Assembly: GCF_030378165.1 (NCBI RefSeq)
Contig: NZ_CP119766.1
Location: 4,836,001-4,900,000 of the forward strand
DNA: 64,000 bases
Direction of reading: 5' to 3'
DNA from: Flavobacterium panacagri
GTDB taxonomy: Bacteria; Bacteroidota; Bacteroidia; Flavobacteriales; Flavobacteriaceae
Shown here: positions 44,902-53,603 of the stretch, one piece after another
Position numbering within the stretch: position 1 is the stretch's first letter
Layout: every line of letters starts with the position of its first letter
Program-made: the position numbers and the translations under genes
Notes under the pieces: generated by a model
Seen by the model: the letters and a program-made list of their open reading frames with translations, nothing else
Database searches by the model: none
What the model was told of the DNA's origin: nothing

Positions 44902-46836
44902 TTATTTTAAACTTTCTATTCCTTTATGTGTTGGAACAACCTGCTTAATAGTTCCATCTGCATTAAACTCTAATTTATCAATGCAGACTTCACGATGAAA
45001 ACCTCCTGCATTGCCCATTTTTATTCCTGTCGGATAAGAGAATCTGTGATAGACAATGTACCATTCATCTTTGTTTGGAATTTGTAATATCGAATTGTGT
45101 CCTGTTGCATAAATTCCTTCTTCTGGTTTTCCTTGAATAACAATATTATTCTCTGGAATTTCTAACGGTCCAGTCGGAGAATTTGAAATTCCGTATCTTA
45201 CTTTATATTTCGGACTTCTGGTATCATCTTCACTCCAAAAGAAATAATATTTTCCGTTTCTGTAAATCACATAAGTTCCTTCACGGAAAGAATTATTTAC
45301 TGTTATGATTTTTTGAGTATTTGGCTTCAGAGAAACCATATCTGGATTTAATTCGGCTACAGCCATATACATATTTCCCCAGTACAAATAACTTTTGCTC
45401 GTTTTAGGATCTGTAAAAACGTCGGGGTCAATTTCTTGTCCGTCTTTTATTCCTTCTGGTCTTTGGGCTACAATTGCTTTTCCACTGTCTTTAAAAGGGC
45501 CTGTTGGATTATCTGAAACCGCTACTCCCACCTTTTGAGCAGCAGTAAAATAATAGAAATATTGATACTTTCCTTTTATCTTTTTCTCCACAATACAAGG
45601 TGCCCAAGCATTTCTATTTCCCCAAGGGACATCTTTTTTAAGATCAAGAATTACGCCTTCATCTTTCCAATCTACTAAATTATCTGATGAAAACGTTTTA
45701 AAATAATAACCAGACCAACTGTCAAATCCATCGCTTGTTGGATAGATATAATATTTCTTTGTTTTATTTGAGTAAAGAATTTCAGGATCGGCATAATAAC
45801 CTTCTAAAACGGGATTGTGATTTACTTTTGGAAATTTTTCAGGAATTCCCCATTTGTCTGTAATTCGTTTTAATTCAGAACGTGTGATCGGCAGAATAGT
45901 TCCGTGACGCGGATTAAAATCCATTGAAATATCATTATCAATTACACTAAAATTTTCTAGGTCTTTCGTTTTTGTGAATTGATATCTTCCTTTGGTATAA
46001 ACATCATACATCAAAATATATTCATCAGAATTGTTTAGTTTGAAAACACTCGAACCTTCTACTCCATCTTTTGTTTGTTGCAGATAATTGTCATTTTCAA
46101 TCCATTTTCCTGAAGTCAAGTCTTGTGTAACTGCCACTTTGATTCCTGGCGTATTGGTTTCTGTTTTATAGAAAAGATGATATTCTCCATTTTTTTCGAT
46201 AATATCACCATCAATACAAGCGTTACCAGATTTTGGAACAAACAATAATTTCGGCTCACTTTCTAAAGCTGTAAAATCTTTGTTCGCATAAGCGTAATAA
46301 ATTTTATCAGGACCACCAGCATGCTGCATACTAAAATAAATCATGTATTTTCCTGCTTTCGCATCATAAATAGTCTGCGGTGCCCAAACTCTTTTTAGAT
46401 TTTCGTTTCCTGGAAATGTATTCTGAATATTTACAATACTGCTTTTCCAGTTAACCAAATCGGTACTTTTTAGTAAAACCATAGCACGGTTGCTGTCCCA
46501 GCCTTTTGAAGAAGTCATATCAGTCAAAACCATATAAAATGTTTTGCCATCATCTCCACGTAATATATGCGGATCACGAACACCTCCTGTAGAACTTATT
46601 GTTTTACTGTCTATAACAGGTTTGTTGCCGTTAAGACTGTAATAGTGATATCCATCTTGACTTACGGCATAATTAACCGCTTCTTCTTCGACTTTATTTC
46701 CAATAAAATATACGAATAAATAAGCTGTTAAATCTTTCTCTGCCACTGCAGGCGGAATTCCTTTTGGTTTATCTTGTGCTTGTAAAAAAGTTGAAGTCAA
46801 TAACAAGAATACAAGACTGAATTTTAATTTTTTCAT
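44902..46836 (-). CDS. Double GH43 enzyme, probable alpha-L-arabinofuranosidase
   Basis: This 644-aa exported protein (signal peptide ending FLQAQ) contains two GH43 five-bladed propellers. Domain one (about 30-320) keeps the acidic triad positions GGVRDPHILRG, CIDGDIIEKNG and EGSSVFKL. Domain two (about 345-640) has EGYYADPEILYS, EIDPDVFTD and FREGTYVIYRNG. Both therefore look catalytically competent. GH43 enzymes with neighbours GH51 and GH27 usually remove arabinofuranose or galactose side chains. It is the last gene of the second locus. The exact subfamily cannot be fixed without a search. Confidence 0.85.
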   Translation of the reverse strand: MKKLKFSLVFLLLTSTFLQAQDKPKGIPPAVAEKDLTAYLFVYFIGNKVEEEAVNYAVSQDGYHYYSLNGNKPVIDSKTISSTGGVRDPHILRGDDGKTFYMVLTDMTSSKGWDSNRAMVLLKSTDLVNWKSSIVNIQNTFPGNENLKRVWAPQTIYDAKAGKYMIYFSMQHAGGPDKIYYAYANKDFTALESEPKLLFVPKSGNACIDGDIIEKNGEYHLFYKTETNTPGIKVAVTQDLTSGKWIENDNYLQQTKDGVEGSSVFKLNNSDEYILMYDVYTKGRYQFTKTKDLENFSVIDNDISMDFNPRHGTILPITRSELKRITDKWGIPEKFPKVNHNPVLEGYYADPEILYSNKTKKYYIYPTSDGFDSWSGYYFKTFSSDNLVDWKDEGVILDLKKDVPWGNRNAWAPCIVEKKIKGKYQYFYYFTAAQKVGVAVSDNPTGPFKDSGKAIVAQRPEGIKDGQEIDPDVFTDPKTSKSYLYWGNMYMAVAELNPDMVSLKPNTQKIITVNNSFREGTYVIYRNGKYYFFWSEDDTRSPKYKVRYGISNSPTGPLEIPENNIVIQGKPEEGIYATGHNSILQIPNKDEWYIVYHRFSYPTGIKMGNAGGFHREVCIDKLEFNADGTIKQVVPTHKGIESLK

Positions 46837-46884
46837 TTTATAAAAAGTTTATTGCTGTTGTATTTTCGAAAATAATACAACAGC

Positions 46885-49443
46885 TTATTTTTTGGTTTTA
46901 ATACGAATCAAAGTAAAAGAATATGGAGGTAATTCTTTTGAAAATGCTTCTTTAACAGTAACATTTTTAGTTATGGGTCTAGCATCTGTTTTTTCTGGAT
47001 TTCCCGCTAATACCGTATAACTTGCATTTTCAGTTGTAGCCAAATTAGCGATTTCAATTGATGGCGTAACCGCAACTGGAAGCACATTAACCAATTTTAT
47101 AATCAAATCTCCCGAAATACTTTCTTTAACAACAGATACTCCAATGCGTTTATTAACCTCAGCATTATCCGAAGCTTTTATACTTCTCTCCAAATAAATA
47201 TCGCCAGGATTCTGACCGTAAAGTTTTTGAACGAAATAATTCACAGTCGGTTTTACTTCATTTCCATTAAAATATATGAGATCTGGATTCCATTGCGTAT
47301 GTTTTTCTCTTGCTAATAACGGCGCATAAGAAGCCATTGAAACCACATCTCCATTTCGTTCAACACCTGTAAGATACAATGCCTCGGCTAATGCATTATA
47401 AAACTTATTGCCCCACGAAGCATATTCTCCCAGATAGACTTTAGATTTAGAACGATCATAGCTATCATAAAAATCCTGATTATTGATAAACCAGCCCGGA
47501 GATTGGTAATAATGTTCATCAACAAGTGGTAGTTTCAAATCATCGGCAATTCTCCATCCTTCTCTATAATCTGTTCCTTCAAAAAATGGCCCGACAGTAC
47601 CGATAATTATAATCTCAGGATATTTTTGCTGTACTGCTTTTACGATCATTCGATAACGTTCTTCAAAAACATCGCTGATTAAATCTTCATTTCCAATCCC
47701 GACATATTTTAGATTGAAAGGTTTAGGATGTCCAGCTTCAGCACGTTTTTTACCCCAAACGGTATTGACACTTCCGTTAGCATATTCAATTAAATCCAAA
47801 ACATCCTGCACATATTCGTCCATATCTTCCATCGGAATTCCGAATTGCTGTCCAGATCCTCCATCAGATGAATTTTGGCAAGGAACTCCCGCTGCTAAAA
47901 CTGGAACAGGCGCCGCACCTAAGTCTTCACAAAACTGAAAATACTCAAAATAGCCCAATCCCATTGATTGATGATAGCCCCAAATATTTCGCGATCCAAT
48001 TCGGCTTTCAAGCGGGCCAATGGTGTTTTTCCATTTATAGATATTATGCAATCCATCTCCATGTGCTACACAACCGCCTGGAAAACGTACAAATTTTGGA
48101 TGCATTTCCGCAATTGCTTCAGCTAAGTCTAAACGTAATCCGTTTTTACGATTTTTAAATGTTTTCTGCGGAAAAAGTGAAACCATATCAACAGCAGTTT
48201 CTCCATTGGTACTAATTTCTAAATGAGCATCATTTACTGTTTTTAAAGGTTTTAAAACTAGATTAAATTTCTTCCATGAATTTGACGGAGTAAATGCTGC
48301 TTCCGCTAAAGTTTCTCCGCTTGCCGTTTTCAGACGAACAATCGCTTTTGTTCCTTTAGCAAAAACACTAAAATCGTATTTTTCATTCGCTTTAAGCGCA
48401 ATTCCATCAAAACCAGAATTACTAATACTTCCTTTTGAAATTACAGCATAATTAGGATTATTAGCATGAATTGGATTCTCTTTTTCAATTTTAAAATTCC
48501 CGCTCCAAGCCATTGAAGCATTCCATTTTTCATCTCTTCCTTTTTTATCATGAAGCGAATATTCGAAATCACGATTCTGAATCAATTCTCCGTATAAACC
48601 GCCATCTGCTGCATAATTGATGTCTTCAAAGAAAACCCCCGTTAGCATATTGCTGATTTTTTTTGAATCCTGACCGTTTATTTTAATTTCGGCCTTAACC
48701 GGTTTTAAACCTAAGAAAAGTAAACTATCACTTTTAGGAGAAGTATTATTTTGTTTATCTCTAAACTTAACCGACTCCATATTTTTAATCATGTTGTCAA
48801 CCAAACTCCAATTAACCTGATGTATCGTTCCTTGTAAAACTTCGCCTTGAATTTTGATTTCATTTCTTAATTTTAATGAAGAAGCATTAGCATCAATTAC
48901 AGTAGGAGTATAATTTTGGAAATCTTTTGTGGCAGTATAATAATTTTTCCCGCTTTCGCTAAAGTGAACCAGATATTGCCCTTCTTTTTGGCTGACCTGA
49001 ACATTTAGAATTACCGATTTATCTTCGCCTTTTCCAACAAAATTTTTCATTCCCTGAATATAATTTTGTCTTCCCCAATTGATCAAGTCTTTGCTTTCTG
49101 AATGCGCAAAAACATCATCCCTAACACTCCAAAAACAGTGAAAAATTCCAGCATTATCTTTAACTAAAAAAGCTTCTGACATACTTTTTCCCGTTGGCCC
49201 CCAGCTTCCAAAGTCTGATTTTAGGAAACTGAATTCAGGGCCAATCGCAAACCAGTTTTTCTGATCTGTACTCCATGCAAAATGAAGTCCGTTTTTTCCA
49301 TTATTTTTTACAGTAGAATAAGCAAACAAATACACTTTATCTGGATTTTTATCATTTGTTTTGATGTTAAATCCAGATATTCCAAAAATAATAAGAAAAG
49401 ATAGAATCAGTTTTAAACTACTATCAAGCAAAAACCTTTTCAT
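46885..49443 (-). CDS. GH51 alpha-L-arabinofuranosidase with N-terminal propeller-like extension
   Basis: This 852-aa protein has an N-terminal signal or anchor helix. Residues about 35-230 (VYLFAYSTVKNNGKNGLHFAWSTD split, then GIFHCFWSVRDD, KDLINWGRQ) resemble part of a GH43-type propeller but lack a clear acidic triad. The GH51 part starts near 255 (ISNMLTGVFFEDINYAADGGLYGELIQNRDFE), includes a carbohydrate-binding jelly-roll insert, and has acid/base E586 (GIGNEDL) and nucleophile E673 (YLGEYASWG). It should release terminal arabinofuranose. The start codon overlaps the GH27 stop by one base, so the two are translationally coupled. Confidence 0.88.
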   Translation of the reverse strand: MKRFLLDSSLKLILSFLIIFGISGFNIKTNDKNPDKVYLFAYSTVKNNGKNGLHFAWSTDQKNWFAIGPEFSFLKSDFGSWGPTGKSMSEAFLVKDNAGIFHCFWSVRDDVFAHSESKDLINWGRQNYIQGMKNFVGKGEDKSVILNVQVSQKEGQYLVHFSESGKNYYTATKDFQNYTPTVIDANASSLKLRNEIKIQGEVLQGTIHQVNWSLVDNMIKNMESVKFRDKQNNTSPKSDSLLFLGLKPVKAEIKINGQDSKKISNMLTGVFFEDINYAADGGLYGELIQNRDFEYSLHDKKGRDEKWNASMAWSGNFKIEKENPIHANNPNYAVISKGSISNSGFDGIALKANEKYDFSVFAKGTKAIVRLKTASGETLAEAAFTPSNSWKKFNLVLKPLKTVNDAHLEISTNGETAVDMVSLFPQKTFKNRKNGLRLDLAEAIAEMHPKFVRFPGGCVAHGDGLHNIYKWKNTIGPLESRIGSRNIWGYHQSMGLGYFEYFQFCEDLGAAPVPVLAAGVPCQNSSDGGSGQQFGIPMEDMDEYVQDVLDLIEYANGSVNTVWGKKRAEAGHPKPFNLKYVGIGNEDLISDVFEERYRMIVKAVQQKYPEIIIIGTVGPFFEGTDYREGWRIADDLKLPLVDEHYYQSPGWFINNQDFYDSYDRSKSKVYLGEYASWGNKFYNALAEALYLTGVERNGDVVSMASYAPLLAREKHTQWNPDLIYFNGNEVKPTVNYFVQKLYGQNPGDIYLERSIKASDNAEVNKRIGVSVVKESISGDLIIKLVNVLPVAVTPSIEIANLATTENASYTVLAGNPEKTDARPITKNVTVKEAFSKELPPYSFTLIRIKTKK

Positions 49444-50813
49444 TATTTTTTGCTTTTTAATTGATACAGAACTGAACTATGCGGTTTTAAATCGGCTCCA
49501 ATTTCTTTTGAAGTTGTTTTAGATTTTTCTCCTGTCCACATATTTAAAACTTCAGCTGTACCTGAAATTCCAAGGTCTGAAAGATTTACAGATACTTTCT
49601 CTGAGTCCTTATCTGAAATATTGAATAGCGCCAAATAAACACTTCCGTCCTTTGCATTTTTTGAAGTCACTGCAATTTTTCCGTCTTGCTGGAAAAGTTG
49701 TTTTACAGCCGTGCTTTCGTTATGCATTTTTACAACTTCTTTATTCGTCAATAATGATAAAGTGAAAGCATCATTACTTGGTAAATCTCCGCCAAAAAAC
49801 AATGGCGATTTGAAGATATTGAAAAATGTAATTAAAGTATATTGCTCGTCTTTTGTTAAACGAGTCATTCTGTCGTTGCCACGTTCTCCTCTAATCGAAA
49901 TACGTCCTAACGGAATCATATCGCAATCTGGCCATGTTCCCGGTGCAATGTATGGGTACCATTTTTGTGCTACATCCATTAAATGTGTGATATGCGGCCA
50001 AGTATCCCAAACATCATCAACCATACGCCACATGTTAGCATGTGTACTTACGTGCTGTGCAGCAGAAATTGGTGTTTCTCCTGGCGACGTGCTTAATACA
50101 ATCTTGCGTCCGCAATGGTCAATCGCATTTCTAATCAAATTGATTTCGCCTTCGTGATAAGGTCTTGATAAATCATCAATTTTAATAAAATCTACTCCCC
50201 ATTGTGCGTACAATTCAAAGATAGAATTATAATATTCCTGAGCTCCCGGTTTATCCGCTACAACTGTATAATTGTCTCTCAACCATTCGCACTGTAATGC
50301 TGTTGAATAGATCTGATCTGCTGTAATTCCGTTTGTTCCTTTAATCGGCATTTTATCTTCAACCGCTTTTTTCGGAATACCACGCATAATATGAATTCCA
50401 AATTTCAATCCTTTTTTATGAATATAATCGGCTAACGGTTTAAAACCTTGCCCGTCTTTTGCTGAAGGAAATCGGTTTACAGCAGGAAGATATCTTCCGT
50501 ACTGATCGATCACATAACGTGGATCCGTTTGATTGTATCCACCTGCTTTGTCATTTTCGACAAACCATCGGATATCCACTACGACATATTCCCAGCCAAA
50601 TTTCTTCAGCTCTTTTGCCATATAATCGGCGTTGGCTTTTACTTCATGTTCTTCAACAGTCGGCCCGTAACAATCCCAGCTGTTCCAACCCATCGGTGGT
50701 GTCTGAGCCCATTGTTTAAATTCTTCTTTTTGAAATGGTTTGGTTTGTGCGGTAGATACAATTGATAGGAAAAATGTTCCCATCATCATGGCTAGTAAGT
50801 TAGTTTTTTTCAT
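49443..50813 (-). CDS. GH27 alpha-galactosidase or beta-L-arabinopyranosidase
   Basis: This 456-aa exported enzyme (signal peptide ending VSTAQ) has the GH27 start TPPMGWNSWDCYG near residue 36, the barrel motif WEYVVVDIRWF, the nucleophile D213 in FIKIDDLS, and RMVDDVWDTW carrying the probable acid/base. A C-terminal all-beta domain follows. GH27 members from arabinogalactan loci can act on alpha-galactose or beta-L-arabinopyranose, which share stereochemistry; the sequence alone does not separate them. It lies between GH2 and GH51 in the operon. Confidence 0.88.
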   Translation of the reverse strand: MKKTNLLAMMMGTFFLSIVSTAQTKPFQKEEFKQWAQTPPMGWNSWDCYGPTVEEHEVKANADYMAKELKKFGWEYVVVDIRWFVENDKAGGYNQTDPRYVIDQYGRYLPAVNRFPSAKDGQGFKPLADYIHKKGLKFGIHIMRGIPKKAVEDKMPIKGTNGITADQIYSTALQCEWLRDNYTVVADKPGAQEYYNSIFELYAQWGVDFIKIDDLSRPYHEGEINLIRNAIDHCGRKIVLSTSPGETPISAAQHVSTHANMWRMVDDVWDTWPHITHLMDVAQKWYPYIAPGTWPDCDMIPLGRISIRGERGNDRMTRLTKDEQYTLITFFNIFKSPLFFGGDLPSNDAFTLSLLTNKEVVKMHNESTAVKQLFQQDGKIAVTSKNAKDGSVYLALFNISDKDSEKVSVNLSDLGISGTAEVLNMWTGEKSKTTSKEIGADLKPHSSVLYQLKSKK

Positions 50814-50864
50814 TGTTTTATGGTTATGTGTATTTTTTACACTTTAAATATAATAAAAAAAAAA

Positions 50865-50906
50865 TATCCCATTGTTTTTTTGTCAATTACTTGATACAAT
50901 GGGATA
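50865..50906 (-). terminator. Hairpin in the GH2-GH27 gap
   Basis: TATCCCATTGT (50865-50875) pairs perfectly with ACAATGGGATA (50896-50906), with a 20-nt loop. On the - strand it lies between the GH2 stop and the GH27 start and is followed by a long T-run (the A-run at 50854-50864), so it could attenuate the operon. Confidence 0.55.
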
Positions 50907-50967
50907 AACAATTTCATTATTATATGCTTTTCATCTCAATCGATGAGAGATTAATAACGTTTCAATA

Positions 50968-51060
50968 GGACATTCTATATTTTACATTAATGGTTACCTC
51001 TACTACCTATGAGATGTTCCGATGGAACATTTTTATTTTACATTAATCGTAACCTCAACT
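50968..51060. repeat. Duplicated tail of the GH2 gene
   Basis: 50968-51004 is an imperfect direct copy of 51024-51060, which includes the last codons and stop of the GH2 beta-galactosidase gene (TTTACATTAAT followed by GTTACCTC or CGTAACCTC). The downstream copy therefore looks like a remnant of the gene end. A small hairpin ATGTTCC-GAT-GGAACAT lies between them at 51014-51030. Confidence 0.6.
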
Positions 51061-53456
51061 GGTTTTAGCCATTGGCTTGTGAATTTAACTTTGATAGGTT
51101 CTGTCGAATCTCCTTTTGACTGAATATAAGCTGCAATATGTCCGTGGAAAACTCTCTGCACATTATCCGTATAATCAGTCATATCGCTGTTGTTTCCTGC
51201 TTCTAATCCTAATAATGTTCCTGGGCCACTTATTGTACACGTAACTTCATTATCTGAAAGCATTACCGGAAGTCCGTTTTGGTCTTTAACCTGAACCATG
51301 ATTTTTGCTACACCTTTCTCTTTGCTGATTGTGATGTTTTTCTCTGCAATTGTCAATTCAACCGGCTGTTGTGTTGAATTAATCGCATAACGACTCACTT
51401 CTTTATCGCTTTTATCTAAACCAACAACCTCTAATTTCCCTGAAGCAAATGGAATATCCCAATATATAATTCCTGTTTTTTCGTCGTATAATTTAGCTTC
51501 TCCAATTACTTTACCGTTCAATTCTAAACGTGCTTTTGCAGCGTTGGTATAACAAACCACACGGATTTTTTGTCCGTTTTCGTAATTCCAAATTGCCCAT
51601 GCATCTTTAGAAATATCTTTTTCATTTACTAAAGGATACGTTCCTAAATACGCCATTGGTTTATCTGACCATAAAGACTGGCGGAAATATCCTCTTGGTT
51701 TGATTACTCCAGCAAAATCAACTAAACCTGAGTAAAATCCTCTTGAAGGCCATCTTCCTGATTCTCCTAAATAATCGATACCTGTCCAAAGGAATTGTCC
51801 AAAAATGAACTTATTGTTTTTTACTGCCAGCCAAGGCTCCATATCGTGAACATTCTCACTTCCGTAAATTACCCTTTTCGGATATTTAGCGTGATCTGTC
51901 TGGTATTTGCTTTCTGTATAATTGTATCCTGTAATATCTAAAGCGCCTGGATATTCTGTTTCATTAGACATGGCAACTCCTGCTAAACCAGCTGTTGTTG
52001 GACGCGATTTATCGTATTTTTTAACTGCTGCCACCAAACGTTTTGCGATAGCTCCAAGTCGCATGGCATCTGGTGCATCTGGTTTATAACCGCCATAAGC
52101 TGCTTGTCCGAAACCGTCTTTTCCTTTATCTAAAACAGGATGCGAATACGGATCGTTTGGATAATCTACTTCGTTACCAATACTCCACGCAAATACAGAA
52201 AGATGATTTCTATCACGACGCACAAAATCCTCAAGGTCTTTTTCAGCATACTCTGCGAAAATATCAAATGAGCCTTCAAAACCCGGAGTTCCGTAATTCC
52301 AGCCTTCTAACCATTTACGTTTTGGGAATTCCCATTCGTCATACGCTTCGTTTAAAACTAATAGTCCTAATTCGTCGCAAAGTTCATAAAAATCTGGTGC
52401 CTGCGGATTATGACTTGTTCTGATGGCATTTACACCAATTTCCTTCAAGGTTTGCAATCTTGTTTTCCAAACTTCTCTTGGAACTGCTGAACCTAAAACT
52501 CCAGCATCGTGATGTAAACAAACTCCCTTCATTTTCATCCATTTTCCGTTAAGAGCAAAACCATTATTTGGATCGAAAGTAAAATTTCTAAAACCTGTTT
52601 GTGTTACTGTTTTATCGATTTCTTTTCCGTCTTGTAAAACGGTTGTTTTTAACTGATACAAATTCGGATTGTCTAAATCCCATAACTGTGGATTCTTAAC
52701 ATTGATTTTAGCCAAAATTTTTCCGTTTTGATTGGGTGCAACTTCGACTTTAGAAGTTGTTTTTCCAACTGATTTTCCATCTTTTGAAAACAATTCATTT
52801 ACAACGGTTAAAGTTGATTTCGAAGCAGAACCATTTTCTACATCTACCTCAACATTCAATGTTCCGGCTCCTTTTTTAACTTCTGGATAAGCATAAACAC
52901 CCCATTGTGCAATATGAACCGGATTAGCATACACTACCCACACATTTCTATAAATTCCTGAACCCGTATACCATCTTGAATCGGCGCTCTGGCTGTGGTC
53001 AACACGAACTGAAATTGTATTTTCTCCACCGTATTTTACGAATTGAGTCGCATCATAAGCAAAAGAAATATAACCATTTGGACGTTTCCCTAATGATTTT
53101 CCGTTGATGAAAACTTCACTTCTGTTGTAAACTCCCTCAAAGTACAAATACACCTTTTCGCCCGATTTGCTCTGCGGAATATTAATTGATTTTCTGTACC
53201 AAGCTATACCGCCCGGCAAGTATCCTTGACAGCTTGCCAACGTTGGACTCAGTTGTCCTTTTACGCTCCAATCGTGCGGTACATTTACGTTCTGCCATTT
53301 AGCATCATCGAAATTGGCATTTTTTGCATCGGAAACATCCTGAAGATTGAATTTCCAATTGTCATTAATTTTCTTTGAATCTCCAAACGAAATCTGACTG
53401 CTCGCAGACAGACATGAAAAGAGTAAAACAGGGATTAAAGTTTTCTTACTTAACAC
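51033..53456 (-). CDS. GH2 beta-galactosidase
   Basis: This 807-aa exported protein (signal peptide ending CLSASS) has GH2_N jelly-roll, Ig-like, TIM-barrel, DUF4982 and C-terminal Ig-like domains in order. The acid/base is E429 (FAWSIGNEVDY) and the nucleophile E534 (YGSENVHDM). Unlike the two GH2 enzymes of the first locus, the end of its barrel (GLVDFAGVIKPRGYFRQSLWS) has no NxK motif, so a neutral galactoside substrate is favoured over a glucuronide. It should trim beta-galactose from oligosaccharides in the periplasm. Operon member downstream of the GH30 pair. Confidence 0.88.
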   Translation of the reverse strand: MLSKKTLIPVLLFSCLSASSQISFGDSKKINDNWKFNLQDVSDAKNANFDDAKWQNVNVPHDWSVKGQLSPTLASCQGYLPGGIAWYRKSINIPQSKSGEKVYLYFEGVYNRSEVFINGKSLGKRPNGYISFAYDATQFVKYGGENTISVRVDHSQSADSRWYTGSGIYRNVWVVYANPVHIAQWGVYAYPEVKKGAGTLNVEVDVENGSASKSTLTVVNELFSKDGKSVGKTTSKVEVAPNQNGKILAKINVKNPQLWDLDNPNLYQLKTTVLQDGKEIDKTVTQTGFRNFTFDPNNGFALNGKWMKMKGVCLHHDAGVLGSAVPREVWKTRLQTLKEIGVNAIRTSHNPQAPDFYELCDELGLLVLNEAYDEWEFPKRKWLEGWNYGTPGFEGSFDIFAEYAEKDLEDFVRRDRNHLSVFAWSIGNEVDYPNDPYSHPVLDKGKDGFGQAAYGGYKPDAPDAMRLGAIAKRLVAAVKKYDKSRPTTAGLAGVAMSNETEYPGALDITGYNYTESKYQTDHAKYPKRVIYGSENVHDMEPWLAVKNNKFIFGQFLWTGIDYLGESGRWPSRGFYSGLVDFAGVIKPRGYFRQSLWSDKPMAYLGTYPLVNEKDISKDAWAIWNYENGQKIRVVCYTNAAKARLELNGKVIGEAKLYDEKTGIIYWDIPFASGKLEVVGLDKSDKEVSRYAINSTQQPVELTIAEKNITISKEKGVAKIMVQVKDQNGLPVMLSDNEVTCTISGPGTLLGLEAGNNSDMTDYTDNVQRVFHGHIAAYIQSKGDSTEPIKVKFTSQWLKPVEVTINVK

Positions 53457-53512
53457 TATATTTTTATTTTTTAGTTAATTTTTGGTTTCAAGATTTGGAT
53501 TGGTATTCAGTT

Positions 53513-53595
53513 TTCAGATTTCTAGTATTCAGTTCTTGGCTTAGTTTTTATTCTTAACAAATCTTCAACTTAAAACTGAATACTAAAAATCTGAA
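53513..53595. repeat. Inverted repeat between GH30 and GH2 genes
   Basis: A 22-nt arm at 53513-53534 (TTCAGATTTCTAGTATTCAG) pairs with 53574-53595 at 21 of 22 positions. It fills the 147-bp gap, ending 9 nt before the GH30 stop. It could be a processing hairpin or a dispersed repeat. Confidence 0.65.
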
Positions 53596-53603
53596 CACTG
53601 CCA

